From assembly GCA_964652155.1 (NCBI GenBank), contig CAZZBK010000024.1:1-47799 (forward strand): a stretch of DNA of 47,799 nt, in the 5' to 3' direction. The stretch comes from CAZZBK01 sp964652155. GTDB lineage: Bacteria; Planctomycetota; Planctomycetia; Pirellulales; PNKZ01. The number at the start of each line of letters is the position of its first letter. Within the stretch, counting starts at the first letter, position 1. Positions 7,797 through 16,026 of the stretch are shown one piece after another. The notes beneath the pieces were generated by a model that was not told the DNA's origin, did not search any database, and saw only the letters and a list, made by a program, of their open reading frames with translations. The position numbers and the translations under genes were made by a program.

Positions 7797-8726
7797 GTGT
7801 CGAAACCGATTCGCACCTCGCCATCGCATTGGAGCGATCAACTGCTGGCTGCCACGACGGCGGCCCGGCAGCGGGTGCAGACATTCGCCACCACCGAGCG
7901 AGAGAAACTTGCCCGCTGGCATCTCGTGATCGAGCAGCAAACGAGCGAACTGAGCGCTACGCTCACAGCGCTCGCCGATCATGAACATCACGAGTTGCAA
8001 GACTTGCGCGCTGAGCGCGAGATCCTCGTGGCTCGGGTCGAACAACTCGACGCCGAACTGGAACGCGCGACGGAGCGGGTCGCTTCGGCCGACACACAAT
8101 CGGAACTCGAGAACCTTCGCAACAAGTATGAGCTTGCCTTGGGCGATTTACGCGACCTGCGACGGCGCAATGCCGAGCTGGAGCAACGTCTTGCCGAGGC
8201 CAGCAACTCGCCCGTGGCCAGCGATGATGGTCTCGACTGGGAGAGCCAGAAACGACGTATGCTCGCCTCGCTCGATGCCTTGGCTCAGGTCGACAGCTCG
8301 GGCGATGGAGCCGAGGAGCGGCTGACCATCGACGGCACGATTCGCATCACCGATTCGGTTGTGGCCGATAAAGAACGCGAGATCAGCGAACTCAAGCGTC
8401 TGCTCGAAGATCAAAGCCGCAACGTGGGCGGCCTGGCGGTGGGAGCCGCCGCGCTCGAGCAAATCTTCGATGGCGACGATATCATTCGACAAGAACGCGA
8501 GCGGTTGACGCAACTACAGGCCGTCTGGGAAGACAAGCTGCGCGGGGCGGAACTCGAAGTCTCGCGAGAACGAGCCCGGCTGGCCCGCGAACGGGCCGAG
8601 CTCGAGGAGATGCGGATCCGGTTACCGAAGGAACCGGTCGAGGTGGCTGAGTCCGCGGATTCGCCCTCGGGCAAAAAGGCACCCGGCGGCCGCTGGCTGA
8701 CGCGGCTCGGGTTGGGCGGGCCCTAA
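7797..8726 (+). CDS. Coiled-coil protein of unknown function
   Basis: This protein of about 309 residues is almost entirely predicted coiled coil. Long runs of Glu/Arg/Leu heptads occupy about residues 75-150 and 220-285, broken by a lower-complexity acidic linker in the middle. No signal peptide, membrane segment or enzyme motif is seen. The C-terminus ends in a short Gly/Arg tail (WLTRLGLGG). A GTG at 7797 is chosen as start because GGGAG lies six bases upstream; a GTG at 7767 in frame lacks such a site. It might be a structural or scaffolding protein, but nothing in its neighbours points to a partner. Confidence 0.8.
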   Translation: MSKPIRTSPSHWSDQLLAATTAARQRVQTFATTEREKLARWHLVIEQQTSELSATLTALADHEHHELQDLRAEREILVARVEQLDAELERATERVASADTQSELENLRNKYELALGDLRDLRRRNAELEQRLAEASNSPVASDDGLDWESQKRRMLASLDALAQVDSSGDGAEERLTIDGTIRITDSVVADKEREISELKRLLEDQSRNVGGLAVGAAALEQIFDGDDIIRQERERLTQLQAVWEDKLRGAELEVSRERARLARERAELEEMRIRLPKEPVEVAESADSPSGKKAPGGRWLTRLGLGGP

Positions 8727-8801
8727 GCGCCATCGTTAGGTTGTGGCCCTTGTTTCACATTCCTTTGGGTTCCTCGCCACCCTTGTGAGCGTCACCGTTG
8801 T

Positions 8802-8897
8802 GGGTGGCTGGTGGTTTGCGAAGCAAACCCCGGCGAGTGACATGTGACACCGCCTCGAAGTGAGCCGGGGTTTGCAGACGCAAACCGCCAGCCACCC
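8802..8897. repeat. Long imperfect palindrome, probable dispersed intergenic repeat
   Basis: Two arms of about 34 bases face each other across about 28 bases. The left arm runs GGGTGGCTGG, GGTTTGCG, GCAAACCCCGGC. The right arm runs GCCGGGGTTTGC, CGCAAACC, CCAGCCACCC. Each arm itself holds a small palindrome (GGTTTGCG-aa-GCAAACC). The unit lies in the 292-base gap between two same-strand genes and contains no ORF. Such nested palindromes are usual for REP-like or MITE-like elements. No transposase is adjacent. Confidence 0.85.
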
Positions 8898-9018
8898 GCT
8901 GAATGATGCCCTTGATGCCAGATCCTACGATTGACCAACTTTGCAGACGCTCACACTCGCCACCTTTGACAGGTGGTACTATTCACCTGTCTTTCCAGAG
9001 CCCAATTAGCGGGTCAAC

Positions 9019-9708
9019 GTGCAATCGCTGTCACTCATGCTCACGGTGCATCAACTTCGATCGTCACTCGCCGAACGCTTTGACCTGGTGTCGACCAGCG
9101 TCGCGCTCGGCGAGCGATCATTTGTCGTGCAGCATCCTCGCGACGTGGATGAGTTGCTCGACGAAGCGGCGTTCAATCGCGATGGTCGAATTCCGTATTG
9201 GGCACAAATCTGGCCGGCGGCTCGGGTGCTCGCGGAACAATTGCTCGCGCAACGGGGCGAGGGCTTGAGTTTGCTCGATCTGGGCTGCGGCGTCGGACTG
9301 ACGTCGATCGCCGCCGTGGCCAGCGGATATCAGGTGCTGGCGACCGACTACTACGACGACGCCCTCGAATTCGTGCAGCTCAACGCGCTGGCGAATGAGT
9401 TGCCGCTTCCCGCGACGCGGCTGCTTGATTGGCGCGACTGGCCAGTCGAGCTGGGGCGGTTCGATCGGGTCGTGGCGGCCGACGTGTTGTACGAACCGAC
9501 GATGACCCCACTCATCGTGCAAGGGCTCGCCCGATCGCTGGCGCAGGACGGCGAGGCGTGGGTCACCGATCCGCAACGCCGCCACGCGGCCGAACTCTCT
9601 GAGCAGTGCAAGGCCCATTCGCTGCGTGTGGTCGAGCGCACCACCAGGCCGTGCGTGTGGGGCACCACGACCACGCTGGTCGACACGTATCGGATTCGCT
9701 TCGGCTGA
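9019..9708 (+). CDS. Class I SAM-dependent methyltransferase, METTL21/lysine-methyltransferase-like
   Basis: The 229-residue protein has the SAM-binding motif I DLGCGVG at about 87-93, preceded by PYWAQIWPAA (59-68), a combination typical of the METTL21/ETFB-lysine methyltransferase and nicotinamide N-methyltransferase-like group. Motif II-like acidic residues (ATDYYDDAL) and an ADVLYEP segment replace the usual post-I and motif IV features. It would transfer a methyl group from SAM, probably to a protein, but the substrate is not deducible. The GTG at 9019 is the longest start; an ATG at 9037 is a good alternative because neither has a strong ribosome binding site. Confidence 0.85.
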   Translation: MQSLSLMLTVHQLRSSLAERFDLVSTSVALGERSFVVQHPRDVDELLDEAAFNRDGRIPYWAQIWPAARVLAEQLLAQRGEGLSLLDLGCGVGLTSIAAVASGYQVLATDYYDDALEFVQLNALANELPLPATRLLDWRDWPVELGRFDRVVAADVLYEPTMTPLIVQGLARSLAQDGEAWVTDPQRRHAAELSEQCKAHSLRVVERTTRPCVWGTTTTLVDTYRIRFG

Positions 9709-9841
9709 GCTAGCAGTGCTATTGGTAGCGAAGTGGAATTGACGCTGCGCCGCGCGCCATGCTACAAGGTGCGACCCTCGGTGTGCTCTTTGAGCGCGCC
9801 CCCTGCACGCCGAGTCTCATCGCGACGGGTGAAGCGGCCCC

Positions 9842-11230
9842 ATGTATCGTCGACACGGTCAAAAACTGGGCTGGGTCTTTTTGTTCGGCGACCTGTTGGT
9901 CACGAGCACGGCATGGTTCGTCGCCTATTTTGCGCGCTACGCCATTTGGCCTGCTCCGTATGGAGTACCCGAGCTGACGCTGGTCGCCCAGGGGTTGCCC
10001 ATGGTGCTGCTGTTGGCCGTGATCGCGTATCGGCAAGCTGGCTTTTACGAGGTCCATCGGCTGCGCGAGATGCCGCGCGAGCTGGGGGTCGTCTGCCAAG
10101 CGAGCGGGTTGCTGTTCTTGATGAGCATCGCCGCGATGTTTTATCGGCGTGACGTGTACGAATCGCGGCTCGGGCTGGCGTTGTTCCTGCTGATCAATGC
10201 CCTGCTGTTGACGCTCGTGCGGCGCGGCGTCTGGCACGTGCTGAAACGGTTGCGTTCGCGGGGACTAAACTACGGCCGGGCGCTGATTGTTGGCATGGGT
10301 CGCACGGGCCGTCAGACTTACGAGGCGATTTGCCGCAATAGCTGGACCGGGCTGGAGCCGGTGGGGTTCGTCGAGCAGCCGGCCAAAGTCGAGCCGCTGG
10401 GCCTGCCGCGGTTGGGCACGATCGACGAGTTGGCCGAGGTCGTTGCGCGGCATGAGATCGATCATGTGTTCGTGGCGTTGCCGCTGGCGCGCAGCAGCGA
10501 ACTGCCGGCGGTGTATCGAGCGCTGGAGAACGTGTTGGTGGAAGTGCAGTTGGTGCCCGACTTGCCGCAACTGGCCGGGATGAAAATTCGTTCGCTGGAG
10601 ATTGATGGCGTTACGTTCTTGAGCTTGCGCGGCGACCCGCATCGCGGTTGGGCGTGTGTCGCGAAGCGCTCGATGGACTTGGCGCTGGGCAGCATTGCGT
10701 GTGTGTTGGCCGCGCCGCTCATGCTGCTCCTGGCGGTGTTGGTGAAGCTCAGTGGCCCAGGCCCCGTGCTGCTGCGACAGCCGCGCACCGGCTTGGCAGG
10801 CCGCACGTTTCAAATGTTCAAATTCCGCAGCATGCGGCTCGATGCCGAGCAGCAGACCGGGCCAGTCTGGGCGCGCCAGAACGACGATCGCTGCACGCCC
10901 ATCGGCCGATTCATGCGACGCTGGAGCTTGGATGAACTGCCGCAGTTGTTCAACGTGTTGCTGGGGGACATGAGCCTCGTCGGGCCACGTCCCGAGCGCG
11001 GCGTGTTCGTCGACAAGTTCAAACATCAGATCCCGTATTACACGCAGCGGCATCAGGTGAAATCGGGCATGACCGGCTGGGCGCAAGTGAACGGGTGGCG
11101 CGGCAATACATCGTTGCGTCGCCGCGTCGAGTGCGACCTGTACTACATCAGCAATTGGTCAGTCGCCCTGGATCTGAAAATCCTCTGGCTCACCGTGTGG
11201 TGCGGCTTCCGACATCGCAACGCGTATTGA
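9842..11230 (+). CDS. Exopolysaccharide-type undecaprenyl-phosphate sugar phosphotransferase
   Basis: This 462-residue membrane protein begins with several hydrophobic helices in the first 130 residues, continues with a nucleotide-binding-like domain (RALIVGMGRTGRQTYEAI, about 146-165) and ends in a bacterial sugar transferase domain (about 275-462). That domain shows a membrane re-entrant helix, the basic KFRSM motif, SLDELPQLFNVL, GDMSLVGPRPE and GMTGWAQVNG. Family knowledge: such WcaJ/PssY-like enzymes load the first sugar-1-phosphate onto undecaprenyl phosphate at the inner membrane to start exopolysaccharide or capsule synthesis. A convergent glycosyltransferase follows, but no full polysaccharide cluster is present. 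The length fits the family. Confidence 0.93.
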   Translation: MYRRHGQKLGWVFLFGDLLVTSTAWFVAYFARYAIWPAPYGVPELTLVAQGLPMVLLLAVIAYRQAGFYEVHRLREMPRELGVVCQASGLLFLMSIAAMFYRRDVYESRLGLALFLLINALLLTLVRRGVWHVLKRLRSRGLNYGRALIVGMGRTGRQTYEAICRNSWTGLEPVGFVEQPAKVEPLGLPRLGTIDELAEVVARHEIDHVFVALPLARSSELPAVYRALENVLVEVQLVPDLPQLAGMKIRSLEIDGVTFLSLRGDPHRGWACVAKRSMDLALGSIACVLAAPLMLLLAVLVKLSGPGPVLLRQPRTGLAGRTFQMFKFRSMRLDAEQQTGPVWARQNDDRCTPIGRFMRRWSLDELPQLFNVLLGDMSLVGPRPERGVFVDKFKHQIPYYTQRHQVKSGMTGWAQVNGWRGNTSLRRRVECDLYYISNWSVALDLKILWLTVWCGFRHRNAY

Positions 11231-11247
11231 GTGCCGGTTCTTCAACC

Positions 11248-11270
11248 GCGACGGGGACGGTCCCCGTCGC
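11248..11270. terminator. Perfect palindrome between convergent genes, possible bidirectional terminator or REP unit
   Basis: Eleven-base arms (GCGACGGGGAC and GTCCCCGTCGC) flank a single central G in the 78-base gap between the convergent sugar transferase and glycosyltransferase genes. The position suits a shared terminator. There is no T-run, and the GGGGAC/GTCCCC core is shared in part with the hairpin at 32449-32495, which speaks for a dispersed REP-type element. Confidence 0.55.
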
Positions 11271-11308
11271 ATTTCGGTTTGACGATTGGCGCTCATCGCG
11301 TGCCGCGC

Positions 11309-12322
11309 TCAGGCACTGCGGCGGAGTGGGCGCGAGGCGCCGCTCGTCGACTCGCGGCGACCACGCAGGCGATGGGCCGAGTCGAGCCGCAAACTGCTGG
11401 GCAACTCGCGCACCGCGCGTTCTTCGCGCACGGTTGCGCTTCGAGCGGGCTTGACGGCCGTGCGGCCACGTCCGAGCAGCGCATCGATCGCGCCGAGCAT
11501 TCGTCCCTGGACGGTGGCGACAAGTTGCCGCCGCAACAGGGCAGCACAGGCTTCGAGGCCGAGCAGCAAGGCATGCGCGGCGAGACTTTGCACCAGCGGC
11601 GATTGGCTCCGATGCCGCCAAAAGAGTCGTTCCAACTCGCGGCTCGCTTGTTGCGCATCGCCGCTGCAGGGGGCAAGCAGCGTGGAGTCGATCGACACGA
11701 CCGAGTCGGGCACGAACGCACACTTAAAACCGGCGGCCTGCAACCGCAAGCCAAGGTCAATGTCGGCACGCTCCGCGCCCACGTAAGGATCGAATGCTCC
11801 GCGCAGCGACTCGAGCGCCGTCGCGCGGTAGAAGGCGGCCAGCAAACTGGGCCCAGCCGGGTGTTGCCGCGCCGCATCGAGCTTTGCCCGGGAGCGTCCG
11901 CGTTCCAGCGTGATGACCTTGCCGCCGACCGATAACTTCATGCCTGTCGAGCGGACTCGCTCACCCTGACACGCTTGATCGACGATCAACGGCGCGACGC
12001 AACCGACGGTCGGGTCGTCGAATGCCTGCACCGCGAGGTCGGCCCAGTTCTCGGCCACTTCCGCACCGCAGTCGAGCGTATGGAGGATCTCGCCTTGTGC
12101 GAGCGCCAAGCCGCGGTTGAGCGCGTCGAGTCGGGACGAGCCGGCTGCTAATTCGCAGTAACGCACCCCTTCGTCACGAAGGTTGTACGGATCGTCGTAT
12201 GCTTGGTCGAGCATGACGATCATTTCGCAGTCGGCGGGGCGAAATTGCAGGACCGAGACCAAGCCCTGCTCGAGTAATTCGACGTTGCCCAAAGCCGTTA
12301 TGATGATCGACAACCGAGGCAC
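11309..12322 (-). CDS. Glycosyltransferase family 2 protein
   Basis: This protein of about 337 residues opens with the GT-A fold typical of family 2: RLSIIITALGNVELLEQGL, then the nucleotide-binding strand MIVMLDQAYDD and a metal-site-like LHTLDCGAEV in place of a canonical DxD. A later segment (FDPYVGAERADIDLGLRLQAA) matches the ED/ExDLxxR region near the acceptor site. It would move a sugar from a nucleotide donor to a glycan or lipid. The GTG at 12322 is chosen because AAGGAAGG lies six bases upstream; the in-frame ATG farther out gives an unlikely N-terminus. The last 60 residues are Arg-rich and look unstructured. It converges on the sugar transferase gene. Confidence 0.85.
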   Translation of the reverse strand: MPRLSIIITALGNVELLEQGLVSVLQFRPADCEMIVMLDQAYDDPYNLRDEGVRYCELAAGSSRLDALNRGLALAQGEILHTLDCGAEVAENWADLAVQAFDDPTVGCVAPLIVDQACQGERVRSTGMKLSVGGKVITLERGRSRAKLDAARQHPAGPSLLAAFYRATALESLRGAFDPYVGAERADIDLGLRLQAAGFKCAFVPDSVVSIDSTLLAPCSGDAQQASRELERLFWRHRSQSPLVQSLAAHALLLGLEACAALLRRQLVATVQGRMLGAIDALLGRGRTAVKPARSATVREERAVRELPSSLRLDSAHRLRGRRESTSGASRPLRRSA

Positions 12323-12515
12323 GGCAAACCTTCCTTGGCTTGGCAGGTCAAACTCATCCCTCGACTCGCGTCTCGTCGTAAGCACGGCGAGACGGATCGA
12401 AACGTGATGGGGGCCGCGGCTCAACCTACCGTCGAGCACAGCACCTGTTTCGATTTACTCGACCATTTCAGGCCGACATATTGACCGTAAGCTGGCAGAA
12501 TTCAATCGACCGTTG

Positions 12516-13763
12516 CTAGCTGGGCTCGCCCCAGACACGCGCCAACTCGACGACAAGCTCTGCGGCTTGGGCAATCTCTTCCAAGCAACTCCACTCGATC
12601 GGGGCGTGCGCATTGTGCTCGCCCGTCGAGAGATTCGGCGTCGGTAGGCCGAGCTCGGTGAGCCGCGAACCGTCGGTTCCTCCGCGCACAATGGTCAGCT
12701 CCGGCTCGCGTCCTAGGCGGCGATGTGCTGTCACCGCATGCGCCACGGCTCGCGGCTCGCGCTCGAGGCCATCGGCCAAATTGCGGTACTGCTCGGTGAT
12801 TTGTACGTCGATCTGCAAGCCGGGAAAGTCGGCGATCACGGTCGCCGCGATTTGTCGCAACAACTCGGCGCTCTCAGCGAGCTTGGGTGTGTCGAAGTCG
12901 CGCAAGAGAATCTGCACCGTCGTTTGCGCGACGCCGCCATCGATGTGATAAGGATGTAAAAATCCTTGCCGGTCACAGGTCGTTTCCGGCGAGCGCGCCG
13001 TGCGCGGCAATCGATCGAGAAAGACACCCACGGCCCGAACGGCGTTGATCATCCGGCCGTAAGCAATCGCCGGGTGGATGTTGACGCCGCGAAAGATGAC
13101 CGTCGCCAGATCGGCCGAGAAGGTCTCGTTGGCAATCTGATCGGTACCGCTGCCGTCGAGTGTGTAACAGACCGTGGCCCCTAGACCAGGGACATCGATA
13201 TGATCGACCCCGTGACCAATCTCCTCGTCGCACGTGAAGCACGCCCGAATCGCGCCGTGCGGGATCTCAGGGTGCTCGGCCAGATAGGCGAGCGCTTCGA
13301 CGATGGCGGCCAGGCCGGCTTTGTCGTCGGCACCGAGCAGCGTCGTGCCGTCGCTGGTGATGATCGTCTGACCGATAAGTTTGGCCAACTCGGGGCTGTC
13401 GGCCACGCGGATGACTTGACGGCTCGCGGCGCTCAGGGGCAGATCGCCCCCGGGGTATTTGCGCCACACTTGGGGTTTAACTCCCTGGCCCGAGGTTTCG
13501 GGCGAGGTGTCGAGATGAGCGCAGAACGCGATGGTCGGCGCGTTGTGCGGCACGTTGGACGGGAGCGTGGCGGTCACAATGCCATGCGAGTCTTGCACAA
13601 CGTCGGAGAGCCCGATGGCCCGAAGTTCGTCGACCATGACGCGGCCCAACTCAAGCTGACCGGGCGAACTGGGGTAGGTCGTCGCGCTGGGGTTGGCCGT
13701 GGTGTCGACTTGGACATAGCGCAAGAATCGGGCGAGCAGCCGTTCGTGATCGATCGTATTCAT
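12516..13763 (-). CDS. pepT: Peptidase T (tripeptide aminopeptidase)
   Basis: The 415-residue protein matches the M20B peptidase T family in length (E. coli about 408) and motifs. The di-zinc ligands are visible as His83 (AHLDTSPE), Asp146 (GADDKAG), Glu180/181 (CDEEIGHG), Asp203 (LDGSG) and His383 (STGEHNAH). The enzyme removes the N-terminal residue from tripeptides in the cytoplasm and so finishes peptide breakdown. The start at 13763 (MNTIDHERLL) matches the family N-terminus; upstream in-frame ATG positions run into the divergent promoter region. It is transcribed alone, divergent from the exonuclease gene. Confidence 0.96.
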   Translation of the reverse strand: MNTIDHERLLARFLRYVQVDTTANPSATTYPSSPGQLELGRVMVDELRAIGLSDVVQDSHGIVTATLPSNVPHNAPTIAFCAHLDTSPETSGQGVKPQVWRKYPGGDLPLSAASRQVIRVADSPELAKLIGQTIITSDGTTLLGADDKAGLAAIVEALAYLAEHPEIPHGAIRACFTCDEEIGHGVDHIDVPGLGATVCYTLDGSGTDQIANETFSADLATVIFRGVNIHPAIAYGRMINAVRAVGVFLDRLPRTARSPETTCDRQGFLHPYHIDGGVAQTTVQILLRDFDTPKLAESAELLRQIAATVIADFPGLQIDVQITEQYRNLADGLEREPRAVAHAVTAHRRLGREPELTIVRGGTDGSRLTELGLPTPNLSTGEHNAHAPIEWSCLEEIAQAAELVVELARVWGEPS

Positions 13764-13849
13764 CGGGTAAACCGTGTCCGTGGGTGTCGCAAAATGGGTT
13801 CTCCATACGTTATAACGAGTCGCACGAATTCGGCCCATCCATTGTGAGA

Positions 13850-14698
13850 ATGTCTATCATGGCCAGCGCAGCCGTCCGATATTTGGTGTTTGATATCGAG
13901 AGCGTGGCGGACGCCGAATTGGTCGCCAAACTTCGCTACCCCGGGCAAGGACTCGCGCCGCGCGAGGCGGTGAAGCGATATCGCGAAGAGCTGCTCGCGA
14001 AATACGAGAGCGACTTCATCCCGTACACGTTTCAGGTCCCCACCTCGGTGGCCGTGGCCAAGGTTGGGGCCGATTATCGACTGATCGACCTGGTGACGCT
14101 CGATGAGCCCCAGTATCGCCCGCATGTCATTACCGAGAATTTCTGGCGCGGCTGGGAGAAGTATGGTCGCCCCACGCTGGTCAGCTTCAACGGTCGCGGC
14201 TTCGACCTGCCGCTGCTCGAGTTGGCCGCGTTTCGGTACGGGCTGAGTATTCCGGCCTGGTTTGCCTTGTCGGCCAAAAGTTTCGAGCAGCCGCGCAATC
14301 GATTTAATGTCGAGGCGCACATCGATCTGCAAGAACTGCTGACGAACTTTGGCACGTCGCGCTTCAACGGCGGGCTGAATCTCGCCGCCAATCTGCTCGG
14401 CAAACCCGGAAAAATGGATGTCCAAGGAGACATGGTCCAAGACATGTTCGAGGCCGGGAAGATCGCCGAAATCAACGACTACTGCCGCTGTGATGTGCTC
14501 GATACCTACTTTGTCTTTTTACGCACCCGCGTGCTCGTGGGGCACATCACGCTCGATGAGGAGCACGGCTTGATTGCCGAGGCGATGAGTTGGTTAAAGC
14601 AACGCGCGACCGAGCAACGGGCCTATCAGTTGTACCTTGAGCGTTGGGGCGATTGGCCCAACCCGTGGGGCAGCACGACGATCGCGCGCACCAAGTAG
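13850..14698 (+). CDS. DEDD-type 3'-5' exonuclease, PolB-exonuclease-like
   Basis: This protein of about 282 residues carries the four acidic residues of a DnaQ/PolB-like exonuclease: D15 and E17 (VFDIES, Exo I), D119 (SFNGRGFDLP, Exo II) and D215 (NDYCRCDVLDTY, Exo III). The Exo II context SFNGRGFDLP and the overall length suit the family of stand-alone predicted PolB-type exonucleases (DNA_pol_B_exo2). It would remove nucleotides from DNA or RNA 3' ends; a precise role is unknown. The ATGs at 13850 and 13859 are both possible, and neither has a clear ribosome binding site. It is divergent from pepT with an 86-base gap. Confidence 0.88.
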   Translation: MSIMASAAVRYLVFDIESVADAELVAKLRYPGQGLAPREAVKRYREELLAKYESDFIPYTFQVPTSVAVAKVGADYRLIDLVTLDEPQYRPHVITENFWRGWEKYGRPTLVSFNGRGFDLPLLELAAFRYGLSIPAWFALSAKSFEQPRNRFNVEAHIDLQELLTNFGTSRFNGGLNLAANLLGKPGKMDVQGDMVQDMFEAGKIAEINDYCRCDVLDTYFVFLRTRVLVGHITLDEEHGLIAEAMSWLKQRATEQRAYQLYLERWGDWPNPWGSTTIARTK

Positions 14699-14709
14699 GC
14701 TGCGGTCCC

Positions 14710-15021
14710 TTAGGCCGCCGAACACTGCACGGCGGGTGCGCCATCGGACGGAAACGGGGCACCAGCAACGAGGTCCCCTGCGTAGTGAACGGTGACCGGA
14801 ACCGCGACCACCCAGCGTCGCTGCGGGTCGTCGAGCATGGCCCGATTGAAGCCTTCCAGAAAGGCGTCGGCCTGTTTCAAGCCAAATGTGCCCTCCAGGG
14901 CAGGCTCGATGGCCCAAGCGCGGGGCGGCACGTCATCCCAGCGCGCAGGCGTCCAAGAGGCCTCGTAGCGGCTGATCCATAAACGATATAACTGCCCGGC
15001 AATCTGGAGCTTACGACGCAT
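14710..15021 (-). CDS. Small hypothetical protein divergent from the XRE regulator
   Basis: This is a protein of about 103 residues with no family that I recognise. It starts MRRKLQIAGQLYRLWISRYE and contains a Trp/Pro-rich middle (ASWTPARWDDVPPRAW), with no signal peptide. The ATG at 15021 has a GGGG-containing site upstream, and a good promoter (15082-15109) sits about 60 bases before it. The in-frame ATG at 15090 overlaps that promoter and is unlikely. The gene faces away from an XRE-type regulator across a 130-base AT-rich gap, a layout typical of a regulator and its target. Confidence 0.65.
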   Translation of the reverse strand: MRRKLQIAGQLYRLWISRYEASWTPARWDDVPPRAWAIEPALEGTFGLKQADAFLEGFNRAMLDDPQRRWVVAVPVTVHYAGDLVAGAPFPSDGAPAVQCSAA

Positions 15022-15081
15022 GAGACACCCCGGTGACATACTCGATGAAGGATTTGATTGACCCATGACCGTGATACGGAT

Positions 15082-15109
15082 ACTATACATGCGTACCGTT
15101 ACTGGTCAA
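15082..15109 (-). promoter_or_regulatory. Sigma-70-type promoter of the small gene at 15021
   Basis: On the minus strand TTGACC (15109-15104) and TATAGT (15087-15082) are separated by 16 bases, close to the sigma-70 consensus. They lie in the AT-rich divergent region between the small gene and the XRE regulator, about 60 bases before the chosen start. Confidence 0.7.
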
Positions 15110-15151
15110 CAATAAAAGTGCATAAAAATAATCATCACTTATGGCCATATT

Positions 15152-15682
15152 ATGACAGGCGTCGACTTTGCGACCAATCTGCGGCGACTCATGGCCCGGC
15201 AAGGACTGTCGGTGCTCCAGGTCGTTGAGCGCACCGGTCTTGACGAGCGCACGATCAAAACGATCCTTAGCGGGGCCAATAGTCGCCCGCATGCGCGAAC
15301 CTTGTTTCAACTGGCCCAAGGGTTGGGCGTTGATAGCGACGAGCTGTTTCAAACGCCCGGCTTGTTGTCGCACCGCGCCTTCGATCGACGGACAAATCCT
15401 GTTGTGGAGCAGGTGGTGGCGGCAGAACCCGCCCTGTTCGCCGATTGGTCGACGGCGGATTTTGACGAGTTGTATAGTCGCTTTGGACATGGCGGAGCGT
15501 TGACGGCCGAGGGGACCCGCGCGGTGGTCGAGCAAATGAATCGGCAGCGGGATGTGCATCGCAAGGTCGCCTTGTTGTTGCAAACCAGTCAGGCCGACGT
15601 GCTGCAGGGGTTGGTCAACGTGTTGTATGAAAAAATTGCGTCGCACGAGCCGACCACAGGGCAGTCCATCGCGTCGTCCTAA
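15152..15682 (+). CDS. XRE-family helix-turn-helix transcriptional regulator
   Basis: The 176-residue protein has a Cro/CI-type helix-turn-helix at about 5-65 (LRRLMARQGLSVLQVVERTG, then TIKTILSGANSRPHARTLFQ, then LAQGLGVDSDELF). The C-terminal 110 residues are helical and of unknown function, perhaps for dimerisation. Its divergent partner at 14710-15021 and the AT-rich gap between them suggest it binds there and controls both genes. The ATG follows an AT-rich stretch without a ribosome binding site, so the message may be nearly leaderless. It converges on the phage-like cluster and overlaps its last gene by 4 bases, so it could also be the regulator of that cluster. Confidence 0.9.
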   Translation: MTGVDFATNLRRLMARQGLSVLQVVERTGLDERTIKTILSGANSRPHARTLFQLAQGLGVDSDELFQTPGLLSHRAFDRRTNPVVEQVVAAEPALFADWSTADFDELYSRFGHGGALTAEGTRAVVEQMNRQRDVHRKVALLLQTSQADVLQGLVNVLYEKIASHEPTTGQSIASS

Positions 15683-16026
15683 GTCGCCGCTTGATAGTCG
15701 CGACAACTCAGGCAGCAGACCAATTTTGGTTCACCTCGAGGTCGGGCAAAGCGACGGGTGCACTCGCCATGCACGGCGCATTGGTAGACGCTCACGCTCA
15801 CGTCGCGCTGTCCGCATAAGCCGCAGGGAACGCTGCGCGTCTCGGCGCCTTGATGCTCGCAAGCCGTCGACGAGAAACGTTGGGGCATCGATGAGTCCAC
15901 GGTGTTCGCGATGACGCCGCGCGAACAACGCATGCGCACCACAACGCCCGGCTCGGCGCGGACCTCCGTCTGGCAACGCGCGCATTGCAAATGGTCTCCG
16001 GCTGCTTGAAAGTCGCAGAACATCAT
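15679..16026 (-). CDS. Small cysteine-rich protein, last gene of the phage cluster
   Basis: This protein of about 115 residues contains several zinc-knuckle-like pairs: CARC near residue 16, CGLC (PCGLCGQRD) in the middle and CCLSC near the C-terminus. No family is recognised. The ATG at 16026 sits right at the end of the upstream gene (stop 16023), giving a 4-base overlap that favours translational coupling. Its stop overlaps the stop region of the convergent XRE gene. Zinc-ribbon proteins of this size occur in phages, but the role here is unknown. Confidence 0.65.
   Translation of the reverse strand: MMFCDFQAAGDHLQCARCQTEVRAEPGVVVRMRCSRGVIANTVDSSMPQRFSSTACEHQGAETRSVPCGLCGQRDVSVSVYQCAVHGECTRRFARPRGEPKLVCCLSCRDYQAAT

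Noticed and set aside
9711..9724. Short TAGCAGTGCTA-like palindrome after the methyltransferase gene, similar to one near 36513
   Set aside because: Only about 10 bases are shared and no T-run follows, so it is too short to call.
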